64,000 bases of DNA, taken from Nereocystis luetkeana. Its lineage: Eukaryota; Sar; Phaeophyceae; Laminariales; Laminariaceae. Both the position numbers and the translations under genes were made by a program. Under the pieces are notes generated by a model. That model was not told the DNA's origin. It saw only the letters and a program-made list of their open reading frames with translations, and searched no databases. Shown here in pieces: positions 44,045 through 56,200 of this stretch. The first letter of the stretch is position 1; each line of letters starts with the position of its first letter. Location of the stretch: NCBI GenBank assembly GCA_031213475.1, contig JARUPZ010000005.1, forward strand, positions 8,552,988 to 8,616,987, read 5' to 3'.

Positions 44045-44500
44045 GGGCGGGGTGTGACACCGCGAGGTCGCATCTCCCCTTTTGGCGGTGAGTTCTTGTT
44101 TTCGAGCGGTGGAGGCCTGCGTTGGAGGGTGTGGCAGGTGGCCGGGGCGGAAAACCGTTGGCCTACACGGGTATTGAGGCCTGAAGATGATCGTTGGAAG
44201 CGCGGCGTTTCTGCGGTCTACGATTATTATTAGGGTGTCGCTTGCCACGTGAGAACGCTCATTGGTGCGCGTCGGGACAGTGACACCGCGAAGAGATCGC
44301 CCTCCGTTGACAGCAGAGCATACGCCTTGTTTCTCTGAGAGGCGGATGCTTTAGTGTCGGGGGATGGGGTGGCCGGGTGGCCGGGGCGGAGGACCGTTTG
44401 CCTTCTTCGTACGTACGGTGGCTCCTCAAAGACCCGATAGATGCGCGTGTGCGCCGCCGCATAAGGGCGCGGTGCTATTGCAGTCTATTCGCTTGCCGCT
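44045..44500. repeat. ~230-bp tandem duplication downstream of PUS3
   Basis: TGACACCGCGAGGTCGCATC (about 44052) and TGACACCGCGAAGAGATCGC (about 44281) start two units. Both continue to GTGGCCGGGGCGGAAAACCGT and GTGGCCGGGGCGGAGGACCGT. No gene is seen in it. Confidence 0.72.
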
Positions 44501-45079
44501 GCCGCGTAACGTATTACAGGGTTTGAGCTCGGTGGGATGATGGGTCTGGAACGGGAGTGTGTGTTGCAGGAGACGAAGTGATCGGACTGCACCGATCACG
44601 GTCCCGCATAATTTCGAGTGCGATGCGCCACACGGGTGTGTCGAACCGCCAGGGAAGGCAGTTGTTGGAAGGCCTTTCGTATGTACGAGAAGTTGCGTAC
44701 CTCTTGCTACTGCCGATCCTGTGTCGAACCTCTCATGCAAACAGCGTAATGCACCATCGCGGTTTTCTTCGTTTTGCTTCACTGGGTGGGATGCGTATGC
44801 CTTCGTTGGAGTTCACGAAGAAAGTGATGCGTGGGGCGAGCGTTGACGTTTGTTTGTCGGGTTCATTTTTTGTTCTTGTTTTTCTGTGGGTAAATTAACA
44901 CTCGAATCGAGTGAAACTTGACACCATCTGACGGGTTTTTTAAAAAATACATGTAATCGTAGTAGCACCCGCCTTACATGCCCATGCGCCTTAGAAGTCC
45001 AGCAGTGGTACGTATTTCCTCGACTTTTAAGAACGCATGGCTACGGTACAGCAGTAGGGGTTTATATCACTTATTTTTC

Positions 45080-45470
45080 CTGGGGCTCCTTGCTTTTGAG
45101 GAGCTGTACGTCTCACCCTCTAACAATGATTTTGATATATAAGGTGCCCTTACCACAAGACACATGCTAAAGGCGCAGGTCCACCATGTTGTTTCTTGAG
45201 GTTCATCGCCTGACCTTAAAGAGCCCTATACTATTACCAAGTCGTTTTTTATTGAAATTTGAACTTGCAACCCGATGAATAACCCCACGGCCTGTAGGTG
45301 TACAGATACTAGTATCGCAAAAAAAAGGCGTTTCGACGATTTTGGGTCAAGGAGGCCGGCCCGCCGAAAATTAATCTATTAATAGCAGAAAAAAAAGTGA
45401 TACGTGTATGCCCCGATCGTAGCACGCGTCCCAAAGAGCAATGCCACGGGCTCTTGGGTCTTGATGGAAC
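45080..45470 (+). repeat. Family E repeat copy
   Basis: TTTTGAGGAGCTG, GATGAATAACCCCACGGCC, TTCGACGATTTTGGGTCAAGG and CCGATCGTAGCACGCGTCCC follow the family order. Confidence 0.55.
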
Positions 45471-45719
45471 GAAAAACGTTTCACGTCACAAACGGGATAC
45501 CAACGATGCTTGGTACCGGTTCTTCGGACCCCCGTCTGTGAGCTATACCCCTGCGGTATAGGCTCGCGAAATGAGAAGGGACCCTTTTGGGCGGTGCGGC
45601 TAGAAGAGTTTAATTGAATTTGCGTGCTCAGCGGCAAGCGCGCTACACTATGCCGGGTGAATCGTACCGGTATAGCTGGTATATCGGCCTATCACAAGCT
45701 CAGGGCTGTGCTCAAGGTT

Positions 45720-46030
45720 GGGACCACGCGATAAGTTTTGACAGTTCTGACAGATCATGATCTACCTGCAGGTCGTTCAGTTCCTCGCCTGTCGTGTTGT
45801 GAGAGGTTGTGCAGCATCTGCACACTGCTGTAGTAGAGATTCACCCCTATTTTAGTAAGCATGCCCTATGTAGATCATGCAGATTGTACGGCTGTCACCC
45901 GGCAACATGAGCTGTTCATGAAGAACCATATAAACAAGACCGGGAATAGATCTATCTGTCGTGACAGTATCATCTAATATTTAGATCATGCAGTGGGCAT
46001 CGACATGCAGTAGATCATGATCTGTCCTGG
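45720..46030 (+). repeat. Family D (GATC-rich) repeat copy
   Basis: GTTGTGAGAGGTTGTGCAGC, CACCCGGCAACATGAGCTG, GAATAGATCTATCTGTCGTG. Confidence 0.6.
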
Positions 46031-46734
46031 GCATGTAAAGGTTTTCAAGCCGACGCGCGCAACGGTATAGAGGTGTATAGCACTTTTTCGCCGAAATATT
46101 TTCTAAAATCATGAGGCTCTTTGGCCCAATTTCGTTGGAATTGCGTTCCTGTTTTCTCATCAAACTTTTTTTCGGGGGTGTGGAGTTTGTGTTCTTTCGT
46201 CTATTTTTTCGGATGTGGACACTCACTCTACACATTGTCAGATGGCAAACGTAACAATAGGAGTTGACTACTAAATTTCGCTGTATACCTACCTCCTATC
46301 AATTTGTGGCTGCACTTTCAGTCATCCTCAACGTTTGGGTTTGTGTCAAGGTACTACCTAGGGGTAAAATATCGACCAATTGCCCAGCCCAGGGTAATTC
46401 TGACAGCATCCCCCCCCTCCTCTAAACGGCGGGATCTTTGTGACGTCGGTACCATATACGAACGTACGCTGACGGATATACCCGCTTCGTTTCAATACCT
46501 AGGGAACCAGAAAGATACGTTTTTAGGGGCGCACGCGCCAAGCGTTTCTAAAAAAGAAACGTTAGCAGTGAGATTCCGAACCCGTGTTCGGCCGACGACG
46601 TCAAATGTGAAGGTATTACAAAACTGAGCTACCGGTGTAGTAGGGGTAAAAGATTGATCAATTAATTACCCAGCTCAGGGTACTACATGCCTGGTATAAC
46701 GTTTTGGGTCAGGTGGAGAACTGATCCGTTCTAC

Positions 46735-47000
46735 GATGATAGAGGTAGCACATTTCCGCTGTTGTGTTTCTGAAAGACGGGGTTCCTTGGCCCAAAATCG
46801 TCGGAATGTCAATCTTGACTTTGAAAAAAAAACTCTTTGTAGACTCGGGCCATGGGATTATTCGCCGCGATGTATTTCGATTTTTGCTGAGGTCAGTTTT
46901 CGGGTGAGGTATGGAGCTCCTTAAGAAGTGAGGAGCCTCAGAAAAGTTTAGGTGGACCTCTATCGTAGAACGCTTTAACTCAGAAGTTCTCAAGTGAGGA
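46735..47000 (-). repeat. Family E repeat copy, reversed
   Basis: Reversed it reads AAGGAGCTCCATACCTCACC, GAATAATCCCATGGCCCGAG, CATTCCGACGATTTTGGGCC. Confidence 0.6.
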
Positions 47001-48324
47001 GGGGAGCCTCAGAAAACCCAAGATGCAACCCTGCCGCAAGCATGCGTCATCCTTTTGCTCCCTGCTTATTTTACTGTTGTTATTTTTCTTTTACAAAAAG
47101 TCCAAAATCATAAAATTACAATTTTACCGCCAAGGGCTCTGCCGGTAGAAATGACAAAAGGCCTTACACATGGTAACGTTTAGAAAATTGGAAAATTAGG
47201 AAATTTGGAAGCAAAACAAAGGAAATGAAAAAAAAACAGCCGGCAAACGAGGTGCTTCTTGTTGGCGGCCCCATATTTATACGTACTGCATCTACTTTTC
47301 CATTTGCTTTCCGACAATGTGCAGGGCATCATTCATCGCAGGACGCGTTCGTCTGATTCAAAGCGCGAGAACCCATGACGTGCGTGTGTCACGCAAGTTG
47401 GCATGGTATGAGCAAAAAAAATGGTATACTCATCGTACGAGGGGATCGCGGCTTGACCCCTTGGCGGACCGCCCCCCACACTAAAAATAGTATATCAAGG
47501 CCAAAACAGGCGTTGACGCGCCCAAAATGATCGGTCTTCAAACCTAATTTGAGCATGACACGAGAGTGTCGCCGGAAACTCGCATGCGGTGTGTGACGCG
47601 TTAGCATGGTGTAAACATGGCACACATATATGATGTGGATGGCATGCTTCGAGAGAAGGAACACTGATTGGTTTGGCCCCGTGATCGGTATCCCACCGCG
47701 CTGTCACTACTGGAGTTATTATGTAGTAATCAGTCATCTTGTCCAAAGATGTCTGATGTCTTTGGTACCTGGCATGTATGTAGAAATAACGGTTTGATGT
47801 TCACTGTGACGACAACACACACACCCGGGCAAGTAAGTTTGTTACCTCGGCTGCTGCTCCGGTTTTGGATACAGTGTGGGTTTTGGTCCTCTCATAATAC
47901 CGCCCTGTCGCTACAACAACAGGTGAGACACTCGAATGACCGTACGCGCATCACAGGTCGAGCATGGCGCCTCTATCTGCCGTTGTTTTTCCCGCGTGAA
48001 TAATGAACGATATAACTGGCCCTTTTAGTATTTATTACAGAACGGCACAACAACAGGAAAACACTTTCTGAAGGCCAGCTGCACGTTCCGAAGATAGCAA
48101 TAATAGCGAGTGTTTTATGCTCAAAGGTACTCGACGACGGATCGAGACCTGCAGCAGCGGGTTGGTCATGTACTTGATAAAGAAACGGCGAACGAACGCA
48201 GTCTGTGGACCTTTCTTTATAGGACCGAGAGACCATCAAACTATTATAAAGAATAGTGCTACGAGTATATATTAGCAGGTATTATGCTGTACGTTGTATG
48301 TTGCACGTTGTACGTGAAGTCTAC
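47001..48324. other. Intergenic, no gene seen
   Basis: The stretch is moderately AT-rich. ORFs are short and overlap on both strands; no splice-supported exon and no repeat shared with the rest of the window. Confidence 0.4.
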
Positions 48325-48332
48325 AGTAGTAT

Positions 48333-48421
<89 letters not shown>

Positions 48422-48425
48422 TTAA

Positions 48426-48469
<44 letters not shown>

Positions 48470-48490
48470 TGTAGTAGTAGTAGTAGTAGC

Positions 48491-48524
<34 letters not shown>

Positions 48525-48549
48525 TGTAGTAGTAGTTGTAGTATAGTAG

Positions 48550-48593
<44 letters not shown>

Positions 48594-48618
48594 CGTAGTA
48601 TAGTAATAGTAGTATGAA

Positions 48619-48662
<44 letters not shown>

Positions 48663-48675
48663 TGTAGTATAGTAG

Positions 48676-48715
<40 letters not shown>

Positions 48716-48729
48716 CAGTATAGTAGTAT

Positions 48730-48770
<41 letters not shown>

Positions 48771-48782
48771 TAGTAGTATTAA

Positions 48783-48826
<44 letters not shown>

Positions 48827-48850
48827 ATAGTAGTATGAATAGTATTAGTA

Positions 48851-48894
<44 letters not shown>

Positions 48895-48945
48895 TGTAGT
48901 AGTAGATTTATAGTAGTAGTAGTAGTAGTAGTAGTATAATATAGT
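48325..48945. repeat. (AGT)n microsatellite array, ~620 bp
   Basis: Near-continuous TAG/AGT/GTA triplets are broken by single AAT, AGC and AGGTAG interruptions that let sub-arrays be counted. Poly-Ser, poly-Val and poly-Thr/Tyr ORFs arise from it and are not genes. Confidence 0.97.
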
Positions 48946-49136
48946 ACAGCAGTAACTAACTGCTGCTGTGATATACTGCTGCTGTACGGCATAGATAGAT
49001 ACCTGGTAGCATAGATAGGGTATACGGCAGGCAATCAATTCGAGACGAGGAATCGCAAATAATTTGGTGATCGCCAAAACGCGCGCAAAGGGCGTGTTCT
49101 TCGAGATTTAGTTGCTTTGAAAGAAAATAGCCACCC

Positions 49137-49325
49137 CTTTTTTTCTCATCTTCGCCCTTTCCGTTGCTCTCTCCCTCGTAGCTCAGATAACACGCGTATA
49201 CGCCCCCACCCCCCCCACGCCTCCCCACTCGTACCGTTCGTGCCTTGCATTTTTCATCCCGAAAACACGATTATTACAGCCCGGTCTTCCCTTTCGTTGA
49301 CTCACGTCGAATTGCGCCCAGACGG
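49137..49325 (-). mobile_element. Old SINE fragment (body only)
   Basis: TTTTTCTCATCTTCGCCCTT, TCGTAGCTCAGATAACACG, CGTACCGTTCGTGCCTTGCA and TTCGTTGACTCACGTCGAAT match the reversed SINE body at low identity. Confidence 0.65.
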
Positions 49326-50136
49326 ATACGAACGTACGCAGCACAAAGGCGCATCCAAAGCTTCGTCAGTTAGTGCAAACGGAACGAGCTCCGCTAGAAC
49401 GCCCTGTGTATGTGCCCTCACCTTTTTTTTTTACGTTTCATGATGCCTCTCTGTCTGTCACATGACTGACTCTCGTTTCTGGTGATCAACAGCTGCACAG
49501 AAGTTGCTCTCTTGTCTCGTAAACAGCCAGTGTGTTGCTCTGTCTGAGAAAATTACTACCAGGTACCAGGGTATAATATTAATAATATACCTGGTACCTG
49601 GTACCTGGTACGTATTAATCCTACTACTGCGACCTAGAGATGAAATACGAAACCATCAAGATACGTACTGTACGTGTATCAAGATACGTATCAAGATCGA
49701 GATATCTGTAGTAGTATCAAAAATATCAACCGCCACTTTTTCAGACGCGGGGGAACCTCTCCGAAGAGCAACATCACGTATTTTTGGGGGATTTTTTTTT
49801 TGCAAGAAGGCAGAACCAAGTAGTGCGGGATACGTTCTTCGGCAGCAGTCGAGGGGTGTACAAGACCTGTCCTTACGCGCACCCTCTCCTTATACCGCAC
49901 AGCCTCCGATAAGTTTGCGATACTGGTGTGCCTCTTACAGCTTGGAACACATCCGTGGTGGTTCGTACTCACGGGAGGGCGTATCATAGCGGTTCACACA
50001 TACATACATTCCTTCTTCGAACGCGGTCGTGGGTGCAAAAACAACTCCAAGTACAACGACAGCAGTATCAGCAGCATCGACATACTGGTAGTACCACTGC
50101 TGCGGCGACAGTCTACACTCGTGCTGCTGTATCGAC

Positions 50137-50249
50137 ATGTCGGCGCTGTTTGACGATGCGGAAAGGTTCGAGTCAACTATCGTCGTGGGAGACACGCTGC
50201 GTCGGGTGAAGAGAGCCACCGACGAGTACGTGGGGCCTGGGACGTACAG
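50137..50249 (+). CDS. SHIPPO-repeat gene exon 1
   Basis: It starts MSALFDDAERFESTIVVGDT and ends DEYVGPGTY plus two bases of a split Ser codon. The donor is GTACAG|GTGAGA, phase 2. An in-frame TAG lies 48 bp upstream of the ATG. The terminal GPGTY is a SHIPPO repeat core completed by the next exon. Confidence 0.82.
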
Positions 50250-53200
50250 GTGAGAGGTTTTCGCAAGGGTATACGCGACGAGCTCAGGATAGACCTTTTT
50301 TTAACGCGATACTACTGCTGTCGGTAGTCTCATGAACATCGTACCACTACTGCTGTGTGCTGATTGTCAACTGACCGTTCATCACAGCCAGCCGTGATCG
50401 TTTACGACTCCCGACTTGGACGGTTGTAAATATAGGAGCATCCGGGAGACAACTCAATACGCACGGGACTGCGGTCTAGTCCTACGCAATTGCAAGCCTC
50501 TGGAGGAAGACAAAGCGCAGACGTACGTGTCATATCACAGCCTCGCAGACAAGGCAGGACCAGCTCTCGCGCTCTCCTTCCCCCCTCCCGGTCTTCACGA
50601 AGGCACAATCTCATACTTACAGTAGGAGTACCGGTACATGTTTTAAAAAGCACGCACCAGCCGTGAGTTTGGCCGATAAAGCGGTTGATACTCGCCTGTT
50701 TTTTACTCTCTATGATTGATCGCGACGCATCTTTTTTCGGCGTGAATTTGGGCGGCGCCGAGCGCTTGTGCTCGCCTGTTGGTTGCGCAAACCCATTTGC
50801 CTTGACTGTTGTTGAGTACTCTTGTATACGTACCGGTAGGTTGCGCGTGCATATGCCGTTGGAGAACACTGGAACGTGCTCGAACGAAGTCGGGCTTGGC
50901 CGCGGTCGGTGGCAATCACAGGGGCGCCAGCAACTGCAGATGCACCAACATTGCTCGTGTACTGGATACCGTTGGGTGCAGCTCTATTCAAAGTGCCAAT
51001 CGGTGCTGACCGTTGTCCTATTATACAAGGTTACCTCGGGACCGCTTTATGCGAAGCATCCATTCTCCAGAGTCGAACGTTCGTGTCGGGGATGTGATGC
51101 CGGATAGAGGAACGTTTTATCTCCGCTCTCCAGCGTCCAACGTTCATGTCGGGGATGCGTGTGGCATCAATACATAGTAGGCCTCGGCTGAGCCATCCCC
51201 CTGATTGTCACTTCGAGGGCAACGCTAAACGTGTACTACAATAGCATGTGTGTGTGGATTATGGGGGGAGAAAATAAGGGGGGATATACCACCAGGCCTT
51301 TTTTTTGCGTTTTGCTATCTGCGTCTGTTTTTGCTTTGTTTTGTTTTTTTTGCTTAGCTTCATCTTCTTTTTTAGGTTTTTGTCTGCTATTAATAGTCTC
51401 CTTTTTGCTTCCCTGGTGTCCGCAGTGGTGGAGTGCGTATGCTTGTTTTTTTGTTTTTGCCTCTGTTTTTACTTGAGGTTTTTCTTCCACTCTAGAGTTA
51501 TTGGAGCCTGTCCTGCGACCACGGACTGCATTGAATTGTGAGTTAATGTGAGAACAACAACAACAACAATACAGCAATACAAATCCTTGGTCGAGTACAG
51601 TACTTCTGTGCGTAAAGTTCGCAAAAAAAAAAAAAACGAGCTTGATAAGCGATCTAACGCCGAGTGCAACGACACCAACTGGTACTGAGGGGGGCCGCCA
51701 GGTTGCTAGGGAGAGGAGAGGGAAGAAACCGGAGCACTGCTGCCAATGGCGTGGGCGTGGGACAATTGACGAGGGGTAGGGTAAACGAGAGTTTGCCAAC
51801 GGAGGAAGTTGTAAGCTGGAGCCTTGGAGAAGGAAAAGTGGGATATACATTGTACTCGTATTGGTTCAGCGTTCAGAATGATACAAGAGAGACGCTACGT
51901 ACTCTATTAATACCTGTCGTATAAAGATTGCAGTATTACTGTTGTAGAAGATAAAGACAGGCCAGTATCACGGGGGACCATAGTAAATAGGACCATTTAA
52001 AATGACTAAAAATAGCGAATGATATAGGTTGGTGTGTGTAACGTAGGTCCTATTTAATATAGCCCCCCGTAATAGCGGTCCCTCCGTAGTGCCGGTATAC
52101 GCCAGCCAAGAATACCGGCACTATTCCGGCGGCCGGCACTATCCCGCACACTACGACACTGGTTAATCCCATCTGTGTTGAGCGATTTCACAGGCACTAC
52201 TTACTATATGGCGGGCAGTCGACACTACTACGGGGGACCATAGTTAATAGGACCAAATATTGTTATTGCGGGGGGCCATAGTTAACAGGACCAAATATTG
52301 TTAGTAAAAATGGTTAAACATATAGGTTTTTATGTGTACCATAGGTCCTGTTAACTATGGCCCCCCGTAATATTAATACTATTAATAGTACTACACTATT
52401 AAAAGTAAAAATAAATAAATATACCTGGTACCTGGTGTTGGTTTTTATGTATACCATATATATATACCAGGTAGGTCCTATTAACTATGGTCCCCCGTAA
52501 TACTCAAACGGCACTATAGAGGGACCACTATTAATACTACCACTGTACGTACCGGTATTCGATTCGAGCCGGAATGGAACATGTACGATCATTTGTCTGA
52601 GGGCTAGATGAGAAAGAGCACGGCCAGAGATCGTTGCGCGCGATTCTCTCTTTTTTCCTTGGGTACCGTACAGTACTGACTAATTAGTCCCCTTGGCATT
52701 CTTATTATTTTACGTACGATTCGCGACTTTTTTATTTTTGTTTTCTTTTGTTGTCGACCTGTTTTAACTTTGCAAAAATGATCCTAAACGATTTTCAAGT
52801 ACGGTACGTATTTAATAGTTCGCCTCCCACAACGTGGGTATAGTTCTTAGGGGTTACTATATACCAGGTATAATATACATACGAATATAAATATATATAT
52901 ATACTGTGCTGCAGGACCACTCCGGCCGGGAATATATTACTGATATGGCCGTGAATATAATACTTGTTAGGAGTCCGGTACGAGTATCAGACATTGATTA
53001 TATTCTAGGTCAGAGTTTGTACTGGTGCAGTAGTACCAGATTGTACCGGTTGGGCGAGATTGTCTCCAAACCACGGCATTTTCTGCACAGCTTTTGCACG
53101 GCGCAATCTGATCGTACAGCAGCACATTTTTTCAAGATGAAATTCACCATTTTCTTTTTTTAGAAGGCTTGTTATGGAGGGTGGTAAGATTCGAACTCGC

Positions 53201-56200
53201 GACCCCAAAACCCATAGCATGCCGTCGACGCCATTTGCTAAGGAATTATAGTAGTCTGTTGGGTTACTTAGCATGTATACGGTTAGCCGGTCACCTACCC
53301 AAACTAAGCCTTACAACACATGCGAGTGTCGTGTGGCCAGCGCCGGGCGGTCACTTGTTGGAGGGTAGTTGCGTCAGCCGCGGATGCCCAATCGATTTTT
53401 CTTTTCTGACGTGAGGTTTGTGTTGTGCAGCGCTATTGTCGGCCTCCGAGAAACGAAGCGATCGAAGTAGCATCGCTTCAAAAATGAGACACACGGCGGG
53501 CTCGGAACGATTCGATCGTACAGCACACACACGCGGTCCACAACCAACTCATACCCACTGGCCTAACGAATAGGAGCAACAACATCCACCACCACCACAA
53601 CAACAACAACAACAACAACATATCATAAGGTTGAAAAGGTTCGATCGCACCAACGCGCCGTTTCTCAACTAGCAAAAACCCAGAGCAGCAAACCTGGAGG
53701 AACAAAGACGTGATCGCCTGCCGACGTGCTGTCGACATCTCTGTTTTCAGACGTCCGCTGAAAGGGTCCGGCTATTGCGGTTCATACTAATCAGAACTCA
53801 CGATAGACACAAAAAAAACACGTACGTATCCCCACATCTTTATTCACCATATTTGGTTCTGATTGCTATTACGGGGGACCATAGTAAATAGGACCCACGG
53901 TACACACAAAAACCTATTTTACCTATGCTCACGTAACAATATTCCTATTTAATATGGTCCCCCGTACTACGGTATGTTCGCCCGGAATAAGCCAGTCTTA
54001 TCTTTGGGGACAAACTTGCCTGCGCACAGTGTGAGATAGTTGCAGTACCCGGTAAAGCGGTCAGGAAGAGGTCCCCCTTCTCTGAGGATGATCGCTTGAA
54101 AAATTGGGAGGGGCACTGTTGATTGGTTGTCAACGAGCACTGCACTGTGACAGTGGCACGCGGGGCTTGCGGAAGGTCACCTCCTGGTACGTTAGACTCC
54201 CGATTCGATATATACCCTGCTCGCGGAAGTTTGGCCTTATCTTCAAGAAGAACGCACAGAGAGAGCGTGCAAGACGGAAAACGGCCTGCTCCTCGTGCGT
54301 TTTTTTTACCATCGCTCACGGGCCCTTTGCCTTGTCTCGAAGAAGAACGCTTAATATAGAGAGCGTGAAAAACCACAAGCATGAGATAATGTTTTACCCA
54401 CTTCTGGCTTCGGCGTGCCTCGCTTTATCCGTCAACAATACAGCACAGCACACCAAAAAAACAGTAGCTAATCTGGTCCATGCTGGGCTTCTTATTCGAA
54501 AAGGGGTGCGTTCTACAGTAAATTCAGCATAAATACCCCCGTATTTACTATTGTTTCTCTGAAAAAAACCAGCTCGCCTTTCTTGTTGCTCGTGTTTCAT
54601 AGTAGGTGTCCTGTATTTCTGTGGCGTTGTACTTGTGTACCGGGAGCCAGAAAATCTGCCCGGCGAACGAAGCAACCGCGTTTCGACTTGTCTTCGAGGC
54701 TCGATGGCACCCCTGCAACATCCCGCCACCCCGTCAATCACCTCATTCGATGGAGGCCACGATCTCACGAGCGGTCCGAACCTGCTGCCACTCGATGGCG
54801 CTAACTCTTCCCCCCACGCGCGCGCTATTTCTGCTACTTTTCGTCAGCCCGAGCTTGGCCAGCTTCAAGGAGTTTGGGGACGCGGGCGTGTCTGCATCCA
54901 GGCGGTCCACCATGGACCCTCCTTCGTCTGCCAGAAGCAGCGAAAACCAGAGGTACACATACGCTTGGGCTTCTGTATTCTTGGACGCAACTCGCGTAAC
55001 TGGGTTGCGTGAGAGTGTTGCGGTCGTCCTCAGGTGTTGCGGGGCTGGAGGGCAGTTGCGCACGACGGCGCACGGTAGGGGGGTGGTGCTGCTTGTGGAT
55101 TGAGTGAATCGCGGAGTGAGGGAGAACGTGGTCATCGCTGTCATCCCTATCCAACGCCTTGTGCTATTCCCGGTATTTAGGCGTGAGTGGGTGCTCTCCG
55201 GTCACTCTGTTAACGGGGAACGCGTCACACCTCGTACGTAGCAATTATTTAGTGCTCGCGCGGGTTTCTGAGGTGTTCTGCGGGAGGTCATATTTCTACG
55301 GGCGAGACTCCTCCAAGCACGACTCCGTGGCGCAGGACCATTAATTTAGACGTGTTGTTCGCGCCACCTCCGTTCTAGCATGTCCTACGCCTGTGCGGTT
55401 TTGTTTAAATAAATCTCTCCTTTCCCCGGGTTGATCATCCATCGCCAGATCGGAACTCCTTGTCCCGCGCACCTCCCCCCCCTCCCGTTCCTACTTCCTT
55501 CTTACCACCTATTGGTGCCGCCCTCGCTCGATATTTCTCGGCGGCAGACACGCCAACGGTTCCGTTGTTCGCGATGGAGTGTGGTTCCACACTTCTTCGC
55601 TCCTCAAGCCTGGACCGGGCCCCGGTTCCTACTCGCCAGCCATAATTTCGCGAGATTACGGCCGAGGAAGGACGGCGAAACCGTCCTCCGGACAAGCCGG
55701 TCGTCAGGTAACCGTAACAGGAGACAATATCGTGCTAAGAACGTCTGAAAGTATTTGACCTCTGCAGGAGAGAAGAAGGGTCAGCCCTACGCTGTGCGCT
55801 TAGTCGTTTTCATAAACTTGTGCCTTTTTTTTTCTTTCTTTTTTTCTTTCTTTATTTCCTTCTCCTTTTGTCTTTATGTCTTTCTGTCTTTCTGTCTCCG
55901 TCTCTTGTACTTTGTCATTTATCTCTCTCACACCCTCTCTCGTTATTTATCTCTCCCTCTCTCTATTTCTCCCTTCCCCCCGCCTGCCTCTTGCTACCTT
56001 TTGCTCCAAACTACCTGTTCCGAAACTCTCATCGTCAGGCTTGCATATTAAGATGGACCGGTATTGTCTACTCTCTACCCAACGACATTATTTCCCTTTA
56101 TCGTCTCCCCTTCCCCCCCCCCCTCCAACGTTTATGCAACGATATACTTTGGACCCTCGCTCTTCCCCCTTCCCACGCCTTCATTTATTTCCGTTTCTTC

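Noticed and set aside
48259-49077. 272-residue Thr/Tyr/Leu repeat ORF
   Set aside because: Translation of the (AGT)n array.
54795-54952. ORF start with a signal-peptide-like N-terminus (MALTLPPTRALFLLLFVSPS)
   Set aside because: The hydrophobic part is the polypyrimidine tract of a splice acceptor. From 54848 the same frame joins exon 1 to make a SHIPPO motif.
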